Below are positions 27,159 to 36,087 of a stretch of 64,000 nt of DNA, in pieces. The stretch covers positions 32,884-96,883 of the forward strand of contig JAJEBF010000041.1 in assembly GCA_022824025.1 (NCBI GenBank). Reading direction: 5' to 3'. The stretch comes from Caldilineaceae bacterium. GTDB taxonomy: Bacteria; Chloroflexota; Anaerolineae; Caldilineales; Caldilineaceae. A program made the position numbers and the translations under genes. Within the stretch, counting starts at the first letter, position 1, and the number at the start of each line of letters is the position of its first letter. A model generated the notes under the pieces. It was not told where the DNA came from. It searched no databases and saw only the letters and a program-made list of their open reading frames with translations.

Positions 27159-28616
27159 TTAGCCGTCGTTGTCGGTGGCCGAGAGTTCGGCGAGCATCTG
27201 CGAGAGCGCGGCGACGAACTGGTCGGTGGGCAGGGCGCCGGGAATGAGCCGGCCTTCGCCGCCGGCAAGGACAACGAAGGTGGGCGTGCCGCGCACAAAG
27301 GGCGCGCCGTCCTGCAGATCGTTCTGCACGGCCAGCGCGGGCGCGTCTGCCGTCAGGCAGTTGGCAAACGCGTCGGTGTCCAGTTCGTATTCAGCCGCCA
27401 GCTCCATGAAATAGTTGTTGTTTTGCGGTTGGCTCCACTGATTCATATCGACAAAGAGGCGGTGGTGGAAGAGCCAGAAGGCCTCCTGCTCGGCTGCGCA
27501 TTCGGCCGCGATCGAGGCGGAGATGGCGAACGGATGGATATTCTCGATGGGGAAATGCTTGAAGACCCACATCACCTCACCCCGTTCGACAAACTCCTGA
27601 TCCAGCACCGGTTGGGTGTTCATGGCATGGCTGCTGCAGTAGGGGCACTGGAAGTCGCTGAATTCGACGATTACGATGGGCGCGTCGGGGCTGCCCTTGT
27701 AGAAGTCACCGGCCAGGGTAAAGCCGGGCCGTTCGGGATCGGGCGTCAAGCCCTCGGCCGTCGCCCAGAAGGGAAGTTGTCCTTCGCCTTGCCGCTGTTC
27801 CTGCTGCTGGGCCTGGGAGGCGCCCTGCGGCGTTCCGCCGGCGGCGATTGTATCGATCCAGCCGGCGAACGTGTCGTAGGGCTGGGCGCCGGTCAGGGTA
27901 AAGGCTTCGCCGGTTTCTTCGCGAACAAAGCGGAAACTGGGCGTGCCGGTGAAGCCGAAGGACTGGGCTTCGGCGAGGCTGTCGTTCACCTTGGTGACCT
28001 GGGGTTGGCTGTTGGCCATGCAGGAGCCGTACTGGGTGGGGTCGACGCCCAGCTCCTGCGCCATTGCGGCGAAGAATGACAGCGCCTCTTCGAGGGGAGC
28101 CCACTCGCTCTGGGTACGGAATAGCTGATCGTGCATCTGCCAGAACAGGACGACATCCTGCTCTGCGACGCAGTTGGCGGCGATGGCCGCGGCCAGCGCG
28201 TTGGGGTGAATCGAGGAAAGAGGCATATCGCGGAAGACGAATTTGACACTGCCGTTTTCGGCGAATCCGGCGAGGAGAGCCGGTTCGGTCTGGATCACAT
28301 GGCGGGCGCAGAAGGGGCATTCGTAGTCGCTGTATTCGTATATGGTGATGGCCGCGTTCGGGTCGCCGCGATAGGGATAGCCCTCTTCTGTGAAGCCGAC
28401 AGGGACGCCTCGGTGCATGGCTGGCTGCGCGCCTGCGTTGGGAGCGGGGGCGACGACAGGGGCGACGATATTGCCGTCGGCATCGGTCGCGCAACCTGCG
28501 ATAAGCAGGAGGATAGCAAGGAGGGCGGCGGGGAGGGCAAGGCGAAGCCGGCTCGTTCCCCCGCGGGCGACTCTGACTGGTCTGGTACGGCGCATCGGAG
28601 CGGCTGGCAAAAACAT
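27159..28616 (-). CDS. Lipoprotein with two DsbA-like thioredoxin domains
   Basis: A 485-residue lipoprotein with a signal sequence ending in lipobox LLIAGC (Cys near 42). Two thioredoxin_4/DsbA-like domains are fused in tandem. The first has the active site YECPFC (near 100) and the second FQCPYC (near 325), each after a YEYSDYE or VEFSDFQ strand. The second half of each repeats the family blocks FVFRDMPLSSIHPNALAAA and WVFKHFPIENIHPFAISAS. Both CxxC sites are intact. Single-domain homologues form or isomerise disulfides outside the cytoplasm. A Gln/Glu-rich linker joins the domains. It lies upstream of the VWA/tubulin block on the same strand with a 600-base gap. Confidence 0.9.
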   Translation of the reverse strand: MFLPAAPMRRTRPVRVARGGTSRLRLALPAALLAILLLIAGCATDADGNIVAPVVAPAPNAGAQPAMHRGVPVGFTEEGYPYRGDPNAAITIYEYSDYECPFCARHVIQTEPALLAGFAENGSVKFVFRDMPLSSIHPNALAAAIAANCVAEQDVVLFWQMHDQLFRTQSEWAPLEEALSFFAAMAQELGVDPTQYGSCMANSQPQVTKVNDSLAEAQSFGFTGTPSFRFVREETGEAFTLTGAQPYDTFAGWIDTIAAGGTPQGASQAQQQEQRQGEGQLPFWATAEGLTPDPERPGFTLAGDFYKGSPDAPIVIVEFSDFQCPYCSSHAMNTQPVLDQEFVERGEVMWVFKHFPIENIHPFAISASIAAECAAEQEAFWLFHHRLFVDMNQWSQPQNNNYFMELAAEYELDTDAFANCLTADAPALAVQNDLQDGAPFVRGTPTFVVLAGGEGRLIPGALPTDQFVAALSQMLAELSATDNDG

Positions 28617-29022
28617 GGGTCCTCCTTGAGGAATGTCCGATTGTCGTTCGGGCTGCGGGCCTGAGATGCGCCCTGGCGCGGTTGATTGCGTGCGCGGCTG
28701 AAAGGTTCACCAGGAGCCTATATGACTGCTGTAACGGCTGAACAGTGAGCCGCAACAGTCGAGGCCGTTGCGCTCGAAGTTACAAGGCCAACCTATTGTA
28801 ACGGTCAGGACTGTAGAGTCCCAATCCGTGAGGGCGGTTCGGCGGCCTGGCGTCGTTCTCGTCTTCAGGGATCGAGTTTGGCCGAAAGCGGGGTTGCATC
28901 GTACTATGGAGACTTTGAAGGGCAGTGGTCAACCGCTGCGTTCGGCGGCGCGTAACCAGTGGCGCGCCGTACGCGGGCAGCGTGCGCAAATAAGATCAAA
29001 CGGCTAGAGGTGAGAGACGGGC
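28617..29022. other. Divergent intergenic region upstream of cysD
   Basis: About 400 bases between the divergent thioredoxin lipoprotein and cysD genes. I see no gene. The bases just before cysD contain GAGGTGAGAGA, a plausible ribosome site. I looked for a SAM-type riboswitch, since sulfur genes follow, and saw no recognisable one by eye. Confidence 0.35.
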
Positions 29023-30066
29023 ATGGACGAGACGACCCTGGCAACGGGTGTTGCGCCGGCGGAGGGAGGCGAGGCCGTCGAAGGCCGCGCGCACGTAGAG
29101 GATGCAGGGCGAAGCGCTGACGGAACTGCGACGGCGGGCCGCGTTCAGCCGCAGGCGCAGCCGGCCGCGTCGCTGACCGGGCATCTGCGTCAACTTGAGG
29201 CGGAGGCGATCTTTGTGCTGCGGGAGGTGGCGGCGCAGTTTGAGCGGCCCTGTCTGCTCTTTTCGGGCGGCAAGGATTCGATCGTGTGCGCGCACCTGGC
29301 GCGCAAGGCGTTTATGCCGGGCCGGATCCCGTTTCCGCTGCTGCACATCGACACCGGCCACAATTTTCCTGAAACGCTGGCCTTTCGCGACCGGCTCGTG
29401 AAGGAGCTGGACGCTCGCCTGCTGGTGCGGCTGGTGCAGGATTCGATTGACGCGGGGCGCGCGCAGGAGGAGGCGGACGGAGACCCAAGCCGCAACCGGC
29501 TGCAGACGGTCACGTTGCTGGACGCGTTGGCGGAGCTGCGCATTGATGCGGCGGTGGGGGGCGCGCGTCGCGATGAGGAGAAAGCGCGCGCGAAGGAGCG
29601 CTTCTTCTCGCACCGGGATGCGTTCGGCCAGTGGGATCCCAAAAACCAGCGGCCGGAGCTGTGGAATCTTTTCAACGGGCGCAAACACAGTGACGAGCAC
29701 TTCCGCGTCTTTCCCATCAGCAACTGGACGGAACTGGATATCTGGCAGTATATCGCCGAGCAGGGGATGGAGCTGCCCGGCCTCTACTTCGCCCACGAGC
29801 GGGAGGTGGTGGAGCGGGAAGGGATCCTGCTGGCGGTGGGGGCGTTCGTCAGGCCGCGCGCGGGGGAAAGGGTCAGCCGTGCGAGAGTGCGTTTCCGCAC
29901 GATCGGCGACATGACCTGTACGGGCGCGTTTCGCTCTTCGGCGAGCAACGTGGATGAGATCATCGAGGAGGTCGCGGCGGCCCGCATCACCGAGCGGGGC
30001 GACCGGGCCGACGACCGCCGCAGCGAGGCCGCGATGGAGGACAGGAAGCGGCTGGGCTACTTTTGA
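29023..30066 (+). CDS. cysD: Sulfate adenylyltransferase small subunit
   Basis: CysD and CysN together convert sulfate and ATP to adenosine phosphosulfate. The 347-residue protein has the PP-loop ATP pyrophosphatase motif FSGGKDSIVCAHLARKAF (about 80-97). It also has the conserved blocks LLHIDTGHNFPETLAFRD, GGARRDEEKARAKERFFSHR, VFPISNWTELDIWQYI and RFRTIGDMTCTGAFRSSA. The first 50 residues are a low-complexity Ala/Glu/Gly extension not present in typical CysD. Its partner gene cysNC is 1.7 kb downstream, separated by a hicA/HicB-nuclease insert, although the two are usually adjacent. Confidence 0.95.
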   Translation: MDETTLATGVAPAEGGEAVEGRAHVEDAGRSADGTATAGRVQPQAQPAASLTGHLRQLEAEAIFVLREVAAQFERPCLLFSGGKDSIVCAHLARKAFMPGRIPFPLLHIDTGHNFPETLAFRDRLVKELDARLLVRLVQDSIDAGRAQEEADGDPSRNRLQTVTLLDALAELRIDAAVGGARRDEEKARAKERFFSHRDAFGQWDPKNQRPELWNLFNGRKHSDEHFRVFPISNWTELDIWQYIAEQGMELPGLYFAHEREVVEREGILLAVGAFVRPRAGERVSRARVRFRTIGDMTCTGAFRSSASNVDEIIEEVAAARITERGDRADDRRSEAAMEDRKRLGYF

Positions 30067-30481
30067 CTGCAGTGGGAAGTGGGCAGTGGAGAGGATGAGA
30101 CGGTGATGAAGCCAGAGGTAAATTGTGTGATAGCGCTGGCTCGAAGATTGCCCCGAATGTGAATGATCCCTACCCGGATATCGGAGGCCCCTCACGGCGC
30201 GGGATTGCCAGACATCGAACAGTGTTCAACGGTCGCTTCGATCTGGCCTGGCGCATAATCTTAGGCCGACGGCGCCGAAGCCTGCCAGTCCCGTCTGTTT
30301 TGCTGTCCTTTTCATTTCCTACTTGTTGAAGTCTTCGACACAGCGGGGTGGACAGTGATGGACGACAATCCTGTAAATCGAATCAAGCTCCTTCTGGCAG
30401 GTGCGTCTCCTGGGGCATTATCAGTCTGTTGAAGTGAGCCTCGTCGGTCGATTCCAGGCCACAACCGGATTCCGGACAGAA
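30067..30481. other. Gap between cysD and hicA
   Basis: About 415 bases without a recognisable gene. It begins with a weak version of the CAGTGG repeat (CAGTGGGAAGTGGGCAGTGG). It should contain the left boundary of the inserted toxin-antitoxin-like module and possibly its promoter. Confidence 0.35.
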
Positions 30482-30676
30482 ATGCCCCGCAAGCTTCGAA
30501 CGCTGATCAGAGAGTTGGAAAGGGCTGGATTTACAGACAGAGGCGGAAAGGGCAGCCACAGGAATTTCTGGCATCCCAAGGGAGAGCGAGTTACACTTTC
30601 GGGAAAGCCGGGTGATGACGCAAAACCGTATCAGGAAAGGGAAGTGAAACGGAGCATTGAGGAGGTCGGAAGATGA
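30482..30676 (+). CDS. hicA: HicA-type mRNA interferase toxin
   Basis: A 64-residue protein of the HicA family, a double-stranded-RNA-binding-fold ribonuclease that cleaves mRNA. The start is the ATG at 30482 (MPRKLRTLIRELERAGF). The hallmark catalytic His lies in GGKGSHRNFWHPKG, followed by the VTLSGKPGDDAKPYQ strand. Size and motifs are typical. Its stop overlaps the next ATG by four bases (ATGA). The downstream protein begins with a HicB domain, the usual antitoxin partner, so the pair is arranged toxin first as in standard hicAB loci. Confidence 0.88.
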   Translation: MPRKLRTLIRELERAGFTDRGGKGSHRNFWHPKGERVTLSGKPGDDAKPYQEREVKRSIEEVGR

Positions 30677-31698
30677 CCGCAAACACCAGGTACCGCGGGG
30701 TTGTCGAATGGTCAGATGAAGACCAGTGTTTTGTCGGGTCTTTCCCCGGAATCATAGGGCCCTGTTGCCATGGGGATGACAAAGACCAGGTTTTCCGCCA
30801 ACTGCGGCAAATCGTCAATGAATGGTTGGAAATCGAGAGCGAAGAGCAGGAAAAGAGCTCTTACAGCAGCGATTCCAGTTCTGGGCCATATGTTGACAGA
30901 GTGAAGTCCCATCTGACCGAGTATCGCCGCACCCAGTTGGGATTAGAGCAGGCGGGAAGCTGGCGGGGCAAGCCGTATGGTCACATTCTTCCCAAGGAAC
31001 TGCACTGCCTGAACCTGATTGAAACGGTCCGCGCCGAAGTTTGCCAGTATCTTCAGGCATCGAAGATCAGGCTGGACAGGCACTTTCACCATCTCAATTC
31101 GTCTCAGGCCGCTTGCATCAATCTTTTCTGGCCGCTGCTGAATTGCGCCAACTCAGATATACTCGTTACGTCTTTGGGCATTGGCCCTGGCGACATTGCG
31201 CGCTGGGAATTCGAAAAAGTGACAGACTGGAATGAAAAGACAAACTATGACCTTTACCTCGAATTGAACTCCGGTGCCAAGACCTATATCGAGTTCAAAT
31301 ACACAGAGAAAGAGTTTGGCAGAGCCAAAGACGATGCGCAACACAGGCAAAAGCTGAAAGACATTTACGAACCGGCCTTGCGCGACTTTGTGAATCCGGA
31401 ATATCTCAGGAAGAGGAAATTTTTTGCCAACTATCAGTTTCTGCGCAACCTCGTTGGCGTTGACCCGGAGAGAGGCGACAGAGTCATCTTTCTGGTTCCG
31501 AACGCGAATGAAAAAATCGCGGCAAAACTGCACAAGGCTATTGGTTCAGCCATTATGGACGACTCGGTTCGCTCGTTGGTACAGACACGGTATCTTGAAG
31601 ATGTCGTCTCTCGCGCCTTAGCAAGCGCGCACCTGTCCAACGACGAATTCTACCTCCGTACACACCTCCATCTCTATCGAAGAAAGTACCTGGTGTAA
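30673..31698 (+). CDS. HicB domain fused to a PD-(D/E)XK-like nuclease domain
   Basis: A 341-residue two-part protein. Residues 1-56 form a HicB-like domain (YRGVVEWSDEDQCFVGSFPG, then a helix QVFRQLRQIVNEWLEI), the part that neutralises HicA. A Ser-rich linker (about 57-75) leads to a 260-residue C-terminal domain not found in ordinary HicB. In it NYDLYLELNSGAKTYIEFKY (about 190-210) fits the D-x(n)-ExK core of PD-(D/E)XK nucleases, here Asp near 193, then EFK near 207-209. Usual HicB proteins carry a small DNA-binding domain instead. The gene is less GC-rich than its neighbours. The nuclease reading is motif-based and needs a profile search. Confidence 0.7.
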   Translation: MTANTRYRGVVEWSDEDQCFVGSFPGIIGPCCHGDDKDQVFRQLRQIVNEWLEIESEEQEKSSYSSDSSSGPYVDRVKSHLTEYRRTQLGLEQAGSWRGKPYGHILPKELHCLNLIETVRAEVCQYLQASKIRLDRHFHHLNSSQAACINLFWPLLNCANSDILVTSLGIGPGDIARWEFEKVTDWNEKTNYDLYLELNSGAKTYIEFKYTEKEFGRAKDDAQHRQKLKDIYEPALRDFVNPEYLRKRKFFANYQFLRNLVGVDPERGDRVIFLVPNANEKIAAKLHKAIGSAIMDDSVRSLVQTRYLEDVVSRALASAHLSNDEFYLRTHLHLYRRKYLV

Positions 31699-31745
31699 GG
31701 ATCACAGCGGCCCCATCACCGGCTGGCCGCAAACATCTGGGAGTT

Positions 31746-33692
31746 ATGATGGATTTACTGCGTTTTTCGACCGCCGGCAGTGTCGATGACGGCAAATCGA
31801 CCCTGATCGGGCGGCTGTTGTACGATTCCAAGGCGATATTTGAAGACCAGCTGGAGGCGGTCGAGCAGGCCAGCGCGGCCCGCGGCGCGCCGATGGTGGA
31901 TCTGGCGCTGCTCACCGACGGGCTGCGGGCGGAACGGGAGCAGGGGATCACGATCGACGTCGCGTACCGTTACACGGCGACGCCGCGGCGCAAGTTCATC
32001 ATCGCGGACACGCCCGGCCATATCCAGTACACGCGCAACATGGTGACGGGCGCGTCCACGGCGGAGCTGGCGATCATCCTGGTTGACGCGCGCAAAGGGG
32101 TCCTTACCCAGTCGAAGCGGCACAGCTTCATCGCTTCGTTGTTGCAGATCCCGCATATCGTCGTTGCGGTCAACAAGATGGACCTGGTCGGGTACAGCGA
32201 GGCGCGTTACCAGGAGATCGTGGCCGACTACCGGGCGTTCGCGGCCAAGCTCAATGTGCGCGACGTGGTGTATATACCGATTTCGGCGCTGTATGGCGAC
32301 AACATCGTCAGCCAGAGCGAGCAGATGCCCTGGTACCGGGGGGCAACGCTGCTGCATCATCTGGAGACGGTGAACGTTGGCGCGGGCCGCAACAACGTGG
32401 ATTTTCGTCTGCCGATCCAGTATGTGATCAGGGCGAACGGATCAGTTGACCAGGACTTTCGCGGTTTTGCCGGGCAGATTGTATCGGGCCGCATTGCGGT
32501 GGGTGAAGAGGTGGCGGCGCTGCCGACCGGTATCCGCAGCCGGGTGGCCGGCATTCAGCGCGGGGAAGAGAGGCCCGAGCGGGCCTCAGCCGGCGATGCC
32601 GTCGTGATCACGCTCGAGGATGAGATCGACATAAGCCGGGGAGACATGCTGGTGCGGGTGCGCAACCTGCCCCATTCGTCGAACCAGATCGATGCGACGC
32701 TGTGCTGGATGAGCGAAGAGCCGATGAAGGTTCAGCCGCAGGCAGTTGGTCATTTCAGCGGCCAGTGGTACTGGCTGCAGCATTCAACGCGGCGGGTGCG
32801 GGCCTCGGTGCAGGAGTTGAACTATCGCATCGACGTGGACACGATGCACCGGGAGGATGCGGAGACACTGCATCTGAACGAGATTGGCCGCGGACAGATT
32901 TTGACCACGGAGCCCCTTTATTTCGATTCGTATCAGATCAATCGCGCCACGGGCAGCTTCATTCTGATCGACCCCCATACCAACAACACGGTTGCGGCCG
33001 GCATGATCCGGGACCGGGCGCGGCGGGTGAGCGAGCTGGTGGCGAAGCAGGAGGAGGGTGAACGGCCAGCTGTGCCGGCAACGCGATCCGCCAATGTGGT
33101 ATGGGAACCGGTCGCTGTCACGCAACCGATGCGGGAGGCGTTGAACGGACACGGCGCGGCGGTACTCTGGTTCACGGGGCTGTCCGGTTCGGGTAAATCA
33201 ACGGTGGCGAAGGCGCTGGAGCAGAGGCTGTACGCGCTGGGCGTGCGCACGTTCTCGTTGGACGGGGACAATGTGCGTCATGGCCTGAACAGGGATCTGG
33301 GCTTTGACGCGGAGGCGCGCGCCGAGAATATCCGCCGGGTGGCCGAGGTGGCCAGACTGGCGTTCGAGCATGGCAACGTCGTGCTGTGCACGTTTATCTC
33401 GCCCTATGCGGCGGACCGGGAGGCGGCGCGGGCGCTGGCCCCCGAAGGTAGCTTCTGGGAACTCTACATCAAGTGCGACGTAGAGATATGTAAGGAGAGG
33501 GATCCGAAGGGTCTGTACGAACGGGCCGAACGAGGCGAAATCGCGAACTTCACCGGCGTGTCGGCTCCCTATGAGGAGCCGCCGGAGCCGGAGATGGTGC
33601 TGGAGACGGACCGGCACAGCGCGGACGAACTGGCGGAGCGGATCCTGGAAGCGCTGGCGCGGGCCGGGATCGTACCCGGCGCAGAGCATTGA
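31746..33692 (+). CDS. cysNC: Bifunctional sulfate adenylyltransferase large subunit/APS kinase
   Basis: A 648-residue fusion. The CysN part (1-440) is an EF-Tu-like GTPase with G1 AGSVDDGKSTLIGRLL, G3 DTPGHIQYTRNM and G4 NKMDLV, and it drives APS synthesis with CysD. The CysC part (about 465-640) is adenylylsulfate kinase with Walker A GLSGSGKSTVAKALE (near 477), LDGDNVRHGLNRDLGF and FISPYAADREAAR, and it makes PAPS. Both halves look complete. GGGAG lies just upstream of the ATG at 31746. The fusion implies that the cell channels sulfate to PAPS for assimilation or sulfation. Confidence 0.96.
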   Translation: MMDLLRFSTAGSVDDGKSTLIGRLLYDSKAIFEDQLEAVEQASAARGAPMVDLALLTDGLRAEREQGITIDVAYRYTATPRRKFIIADTPGHIQYTRNMVTGASTAELAIILVDARKGVLTQSKRHSFIASLLQIPHIVVAVNKMDLVGYSEARYQEIVADYRAFAAKLNVRDVVYIPISALYGDNIVSQSEQMPWYRGATLLHHLETVNVGAGRNNVDFRLPIQYVIRANGSVDQDFRGFAGQIVSGRIAVGEEVAALPTGIRSRVAGIQRGEERPERASAGDAVVITLEDEIDISRGDMLVRVRNLPHSSNQIDATLCWMSEEPMKVQPQAVGHFSGQWYWLQHSTRRVRASVQELNYRIDVDTMHREDAETLHLNEIGRGQILTTEPLYFDSYQINRATGSFILIDPHTNNTVAAGMIRDRARRVSELVAKQEEGERPAVPATRSANVVWEPVAVTQPMREALNGHGAAVLWFTGLSGSGKSTVAKALEQRLYALGVRTFSLDGDNVRHGLNRDLGFDAEARAENIRRVAEVARLAFEHGNVVLCTFISPYAADREAARALAPEGSFWELYIKCDVEICKERDPKGLYERAERGEIANFTGVSAPYEEPPEPEMVLETDRHSADELAERILEALARAGIVPGAEH

Positions 33693-33745
33693 CCACCGAT
33701 GCATTTGATTCGGTGGGCGAGCGGCGGAATTGTTGAGAGCTGTAA

Positions 33746-35164
33746 TTGTTGAGAACAGCAGTTGTCGTAGGCAGCGGGATGGCGGGCCTGTTTGCCGCCA
33801 ACATATTGGCCGATCATTGCGAGCAGGTTGTTGTCCTGGAGCGGGACAAAGGGTGGGAGCCCCGTTCGGCGTCCGCGGGTATTCCGCACAGCACGGACTG
33901 CTTGCCCCAGGCTGAAGGCCGGCCCGGCGTCCCCCAATCCCGTCATGTGCATGTGCTGCTGTTGCGGGGCGTGCAGGTCCTGCGGACTCGTTTTCCCGGG
34001 CTGGAAGAGGAGTTGCTGTCTCTGGGCGCGACGCGGCTCAACTGGCTGAAAGATACGGCCGCCCTGGCGGGCGGCGGCTGGCTTCCCCGTATTGATTTGA
34101 ATCTACCTGGCTTCAGCGTGAGCCGAACGCTGCTGGAGGGGAGCGTGCGCGCCCGCCTGCGCGACCGCGGCAATATAGTGTTCCGCCCGGGCCACCGTGT
34201 GGTGGGGCTGCGCGCAGACCGCGGGGCGGGGGAAGCCGGGTCGAGCGACATCCGAGTGACCGGCGCTGTCTGCGCGGTGGGAGACGAAACGGTCGGACTG
34301 GATGCCGATCTTGTGGTTGATACAAGCGGCCGCTCATCGCGTCTGCCCCGCTGGCTGAAGGAGCTTGGTTACGCGGCGCCGCGAGAATCGACTGTCAACG
34401 CGGACGTGGGTTACGCCACCCGCTGGTACAGGATTCCGGAGGACTGGCAGGCGGATTGGAAGATGGCGCTGCTCGCGACGCGTTATCCCGATATCAGGGG
34501 GGGCGCAGTCGTTCAGCCGGTTGAGGGCAGACGTTGGGTGGTGACGCTTGTCGGCTATGCCGGGGATCATCCGCCGACGGACGAGGCTGGTTTTGAGGCG
34601 TACGCGCGCAGGCTGATTGGGCCGCAGGTTTGGGAGGCGATGCGCGCGGCCGAACCGCTCACGGGGATTGGGGGTTTCCGGCGCACTGAAAACCACTGGC
34701 GCCACTATGAACAGTTGAAGCGGTGGCCCAGGGGCCTGGTCGCGCTGGGAGACTCGGTCTGCGCGTTCAATCCGGTCTATGCCCAGGGCATGACGGTGAG
34801 CGCGCTTTCAGCGGAGCTGCTTGACGAATTCCTGAAGGGAAGGAGAAAGAGAGGAGGCCTGAAGGACGGCCCACCGATGCCTTCGGGACTGGTCTTTCAG
34901 AGAAAGCTGGCGAAGATGCTGCAGACGCCATGGCAGCTGGCCACCAGTGATGATTTTCGCTGGGCGGGCCGGGAGGCCGGTGACGCCAACCTGACCGATC
35001 GCTTCATGCACCGGTACGTCGACCACGTTTTGGATCGTATCCACCGGCCTGAAGTCTGCCTTGCCTTTTTCAGCGTAGCGCATCTGATCAGTCCGCCGGC
35101 CGCCCTTTTCCGTCCCCGCATCGCTCTGCCGATTCTGTGGGCTATGGCGAAGGCCCGTTTCTGA
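33746..35164 (+). CDS. FAD-dependent oxidoreductase/monooxygenase-like protein
   Basis: A 472-residue flavoprotein of the PHBH/geranylgeranyl-reductase-like class. The dinucleotide-binding motif is VVVGSGMAGLFAANILADH (about 6-24) with the following VVVLERD strand. A second FAD motif, LVALGDSVCAFNPVYAQGMT, lies near 330. RHVHVLLLRGVQVLR near 65 is typical of tryptophan-halogenase or squalene-epoxidase-like homologues. The substrate is unknown. The start is one of two adjacent TTG codons at 33746 and 33749. It follows cysNC by 53 bases and could be co-transcribed, though no functional link is evident. Confidence 0.85.
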   Translation: MLRTAVVVGSGMAGLFAANILADHCEQVVVLERDKGWEPRSASAGIPHSTDCLPQAEGRPGVPQSRHVHVLLLRGVQVLRTRFPGLEEELLSLGATRLNWLKDTAALAGGGWLPRIDLNLPGFSVSRTLLEGSVRARLRDRGNIVFRPGHRVVGLRADRGAGEAGSSDIRVTGAVCAVGDETVGLDADLVVDTSGRSSRLPRWLKELGYAAPRESTVNADVGYATRWYRIPEDWQADWKMALLATRYPDIRGGAVVQPVEGRRWVVTLVGYAGDHPPTDEAGFEAYARRLIGPQVWEAMRAAEPLTGIGGFRRTENHWRHYEQLKRWPRGLVALGDSVCAFNPVYAQGMTVSALSAELLDEFLKGRRKRGGLKDGPPMPSGLVFQRKLAKMLQTPWQLATSDDFRWAGREAGDANLTDRFMHRYVDHVLDRIHRPEVCLAFFSVAHLISPPAALFRPRIALPILWAMAKARF

Positions 35165-35204
35165 CAGTCGATCAGGAGAACCGCTGGAAGCCAGGAACCA
35201 AAAC

Positions 35205-35933
35205 CTATCTTGTCGAGACCAGGGGCGTGAGCGTCTCGACTGTGCTGGGGCCGATACCGGGGACCCGCTCCAGGTCTTCGACCGAGCTGTAGGGGCGGCC
35301 GGCGATGATGGCGGCGGCTTTGCTGGGGCCGATGCCGGGCAGGGTGGCGAGTTCTTCGGCTGAGGCGGTGTTGACGTTGACCAGGGCGCCGGTTTGCGCG
35401 TTGCTCTGGCCTGAGGCGGCGGGTTGACCTTCGCCCGAGACGCCGGGCTGAGGCTGCGCCGGGGCCGGCGGGTCCGCGCCTGCCTCAGCCTGCGGTAGGG
35501 GCAGGGGGACATGAATCTGCGCGCCGTCGAAGACGAGCTCTGCCTGGTTCACGAGCGCGGGGTCAGCGTCGGGGAGCAGGCCGCCGGCCCTGGCCAGCGC
35601 GTCCCCGACACGGGCGCCGGGAGGCAGCTCAACGAGCCCGGGGTTGCGTACGCCGCCGCTAACGAAAACGTACAGCGGGCCGGGAGTCGGGGTCGGGGGC
35701 GGGGTCGGCGTAGGCTGCGGGGTTGGGGGCGGGTGTAGCACAATCGCGGGCGGCGCCGGTCGACGCAGAAGCCACATCAGAGCGCCGGAAAGAATCGCGC
35801 ACAGCAGGAATCCGAGCAGGAATCCGAGGCCCATGGAGCGCAGGGCGGCGCCGGCAGAGGCGTCGCGTGCGGCGCGGCGCGAGTTCAGATCGTCCGGGTT
35901 TCGAGCTGGTCGGGGGTCCAACCCTGGACTCAT
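35205..35933 (-). CDS. comEA: ComEA-like DNA-binding membrane protein
   Basis: A 242-residue protein built like ComEA, the surface DNA receptor of natural transformation. An N-terminal membrane helix (about 34-56, GLGFLLGFLLCAILSGALMW) is followed by a Pro/Thr linker with repeated TPxP. A SLBB domain (about 88-140, YVFVSGGVRNPGLVELPPGA) comes next, then a Gln/Ala linker. The C-terminus has a helix-hairpin-helix pair: LVNVNTASAEELATLPGIGP and a second PGIGP turn near the end. All modules are present. No other competence genes are nearby. Confidence 0.92.
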   Translation of the reverse strand: MSPGLDPRPARNPDDLNSRRAARDASAGAALRSMGLGFLLGFLLCAILSGALMWLLRRPAPPAIVLHPPPTPQPTPTPPPTPTPGPLYVFVSGGVRNPGLVELPPGARVGDALARAGGLLPDADPALVNQAELVFDGAQIHVPLPLPQAEAGADPPAPAQPQPGVSGEGQPAASGQSNAQTGALVNVNTASAEELATLPGIGPSKAAAIIAGRPYSSVEDLERVPGIGPSTVETLTPLVSTR

Positions 35934-36087
35934 GTAAGGATTTCCTTTTTTGGACAGGCTCGGCGCAAGCGTCTTGATTTGCCGCGCGCTGAGAGGAGGC
36001 GGCAGGTCCGGTTCTGGGACCGGTTCACGACCGGGATTGCGGCTATGTCAATGTGATCGTGATCAGGGCCCTTGCGCCGGCCGCAGA

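Noticed and set aside
28617..29022. Riboswitch upstream of the sulfur genes
   Set aside because: I looked for SAM-type conserved blocks by eye and found none; a covariance-model search would be needed to settle it.
28996..30195. Leftward 399-residue frame over cysD
   Set aside because: It is antisense to cysD, whose PP-loop and other motifs are intact.
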